33,334 bases of DNA. It comes from Nostoc mirabile CHAB5784. GTDB taxonomy: Bacteria > Cyanobacteriota > Cyanobacteriia > Cyanobacteriales > Nostocaceae. The stretch spans positions 1-33,334 of the forward strand of contig NZ_JAIVFS010000093.1 in the NCBI RefSeq assembly GCF_020829645.1, written 5' to 3'. The notes beneath the pieces are model-generated. The model did not search any database and was not told where the DNA came from. It saw nothing but the letters and a program-made list of their open reading frames with translations. Positions within the stretch are counted from its first letter, which is position 1; the number at the start of each line of letters is the position of its first letter. Both the position numbers and the translations under genes were made by a program. Positions 32,132 through 33,334 of this stretch are shown here, one piece after another.

Positions 32132-32438
32132 AACACTTGATGAATTTGAAGAAGAATACTTCCGCAAACACCCGGAAGAAATCGACGATTATTTGACGGA
32201 GATATTTCAGGAATATGCAGAAGACAACGATTCCGGCGCGTTGTTGGCATCCTTGCGCGTCGTTGCTCGTGTAAGAGGAATTAGTGAGATAGCCGAGCAA
32301 ACAGGCATGACACGCCGGGGATTACAAAAAGCCTTATCCAGCAATGGCAACCCGCGCCTTGAAAACGTCAATTCCATCATGAAGGCGCTGGGATATTGTC
32401 TCACGCCACAAAAAATCATGCCTCCAGCCGCAGAGTGA
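32118..32438 (+). CDS. HigA-like antitoxin (XRE/addiction module antidote)
   Basis: The 106-residue protein starts at GTG 32118, overlapping the toxin remnant by 14 bases, the usual toxin-first layout of RelE/HigB-HigA modules. The C-terminal half is a helix-turn-helix: LASLRVVARVRGISEIAEQT, then GMTRRGLQKALSSNGNP and NVNSIMKALGY. The N-terminal part is acidic (EEEYFRKHPEEIDDYLTEIF). Such antitoxins bind their own operator and neutralise the toxin. Here the toxin is broken, so this is an orphan antitoxin that may now act only as a repressor or may buffer related toxins. It appears intact. Confidence 0.82.
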   Translation: MRKFRTLDEFEEEYFRKHPEEIDDYLTEIFQEYAEDNDSGALLASLRVVARVRGISEIAEQTGMTRRGLQKALSSNGNPRLENVNSIMKALGYCLTPQKIMPPAAE

Positions 32439-32653
32439 ATCACATCAGTAGTTATCGATTGTGACACTATTATGTGCAGATTACGAACACTAACTAGCAA
32501 CTTACGTTAAAAAAACATAACTCATTGATTTATGCAAATAAAAGTAGATGCAAAGACTTTAAATTCCAGATTAAATTTCATAAGATTGAAGTGTGATTAG
32601 ACAATATATAGCTAATTACATTTTAATCAACTTAATTTAAAAGCAAACAAACA

Positions 32654-32941
32654 ATGACTACTAAAAAAATTCCTGAACCGCATCTGGCTGATTTGGAACT
32701 ATTTAGCGAAATTTCAGATGAAGTCCAAGCTTCTGTCAGAGGAGGTTTTACAATAACAGTAAGGCGCGGTGATACGCTATCGGGTTTAGCTAAGGTTTAT
32801 TGTGAAGATAGCAGTAAGTGGCCTCAAATTTACAATAACAAAGCTAATAAAAAGAAGATAGGATCTAACCCCAACCTGATTCGTCCTGGTCAAGTACTCA
32901 ATATCCCTTGCGTGACGCGCAGGATTTTGAAGCAAATCTGA
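32654..32941 (+). CDS. Double-glycine-leader peptide carrying a LysM domain
   Basis: The 95-residue protein has two parts. Residues 1-31 form a leader (ADLELFSEISDEVQASVRGG) with acidic helix and terminal Gly30-Gly31, like leaders cut by C39-peptidase (PCAT) transporters of bacteriocins and RiPPs. Residues 32-86 form one LysM domain: TITVRRGDTLSGLAKVYC, then WPQIYNNKANKKK, NPNLIRPGQVLNIPC. LysM binds peptidoglycan or chitin-like glycans. Two Cys (50 and 86) could form a disulfide after export. The mature part is very basic. There is no Sec signal. No transporter or modifying enzyme is in the window. The role is inferred: an exported cell-wall-binding peptide. Confidence 0.8.
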   Translation: MTTKKIPEPHLADLELFSEISDEVQASVRGGFTITVRRGDTLSGLAKVYCEDSSKWPQIYNNKANKKKIGSNPNLIRPGQVLNIPCVTRRILKQI

Positions 32942-33103
32942 TTGTAGCTAAGTAGTTCACCTTTGGTAATTGTGTTGCAATAATTCTCTCAAACGCCAAT
33001 TAGAGATTTGTAGTATATATGCTTCAACTTGAGATGCAATGCTTCGCAAATTTTTGTAAAACAATTTTCTTCAGGAGAACAAAATAATACATATTACCTA
33101 CAA

Positions 33104-33136
33104 AGCCAACATTAAATTTTTGATTTAGTGTTGGCT
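33104..33136. terminator. Hairpin between the LysM gene and the IS630 end
   Basis: AGCCAACATTAAAT and ATTTAGTGTTGGCT pair across a short T-rich loop. It lies between convergent genes and is a reasonable bidirectional terminator, though a long T tract is lacking. Confidence 0.45.
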
Positions 33137-33227
33137 CTATACCCATCCTTTAATTAAAAATTACGAATTAGTAATTATTTCGTCAACCTTTATTTGCAGA
33201 TTACAGATATAGCCGTAGCCATTTTAA

Positions 33228-33334
33228 TTAGGACGCAGCTTGCTTGAGAACGATTTCCATAGCATCACGTAAATTATCAGATTTAAGTAATAGCTTGCGA
33301 ATTCTGCTTTTTAAAGTCGCCCAACACTTTTCAA
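33228..33334 (-). mobile_element. C-terminal end of an IS630-type transposase (partial)
   Basis: On the minus strand an open frame enters from the right window edge and ends at TAA 33230-33228. It reads KCWATLKSRIRKLLLK, then NLRDAMEIVLKQAAS. The catalytic-Glu-proximal ENxW-x-LK-x-RIRK pattern followed by LRDA is typical of the end of IS630-family DDE transposases. The rest of the gene lies outside the window, so its integrity is unknown. No terminal inverted repeat could be identified with confidence to the left. Confidence 0.65.

Overview
The window comes from a filamentous, Nostoc-type (heterocyst-lineage) cyanobacterium. The HIP1 octamer GCGATCGC recurs throughout (for example 13-20 and 3781-3788). 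Heptameric short tandem repeats of the TTTTGAA, TAATTCG, CCCAATG and CTAATGA kind fill the gaps. Several genes belong to cyanobacterial families: PcxA/CemA, DUF3086, DUF3119, DUF3134 and an rbp-type RNA-binding protein. Nothing in the window identifies a plasmid, and most flanking genes are ordinary chromosomal ones.

Layout. 1-1311: the tail of an unknown gene, a repeat-filled gap, and a MazF-type toxin-antitoxin pair. 1497-3713 (minus): AroH chorismate mutase, SppA peptidase and a small membrane protein. 4175-7737 (plus): an envelope-lipid group of MlaE-type ABC permease, DUF3119, DUF3086 and PlsY acyltransferase. 8075-8635 (minus): two small hypothetical genes. 9397-20296 (minus): a nine-gene cluster that reads, in transcription order, as the mating-pair apparatus of a type IV secretion system: VirB2-like pilin, VirB3-like, VirB4 ATPase, VirB5-like, VirB6/TrbL-like, two paralogous VirB8-like proteins, VirB10/TrbI-like, and a short VirB9/TraK-like protein. 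No relaxase, coupling protein or VirB11 is present in the window. Every long gap in this cluster holds a small repeat element. 21095-22254 (plus): an rbp leader with only 20 codons of gene left, an unknown 142-residue protein and a DUF3134 protein. 22395-25153 (minus): MltA transglycosylase and PcxA. 25241-28734 (plus): a P-loop AddB/UvrD-like protein carrying an in-frame intergenic repeat, a TnpB remnant and MsrA. 28971-31434 (minus): a frameshifted membrane protein, a PD-(D/E)XK nuclease-like protein and a serine/threonine kinase. 31619-33334: a RelE/HigB toxin gene broken by a 166-bp palindromic element, its intact antitoxin, a double-glycine-leader LysM peptide, and the end of an IS630-type transposase.

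The strongest candidate for an under-described system is the T4SS-like cluster, which resembles the cyanobacterial MPF_C class but has no DNA-mobilisation genes nearby. The second is the LysM domain behind a double-glycine export leader. A third theme is repeat biology. Three non-autonomous elements have exact 3-bp TNA target duplications, there is a family of nested-palindrome elements of which one visibly disrupts a toxin gene, and one intergenic repeat has been absorbed into a reading frame. All functional statements rest on reading motifs by eye; no database search was run.
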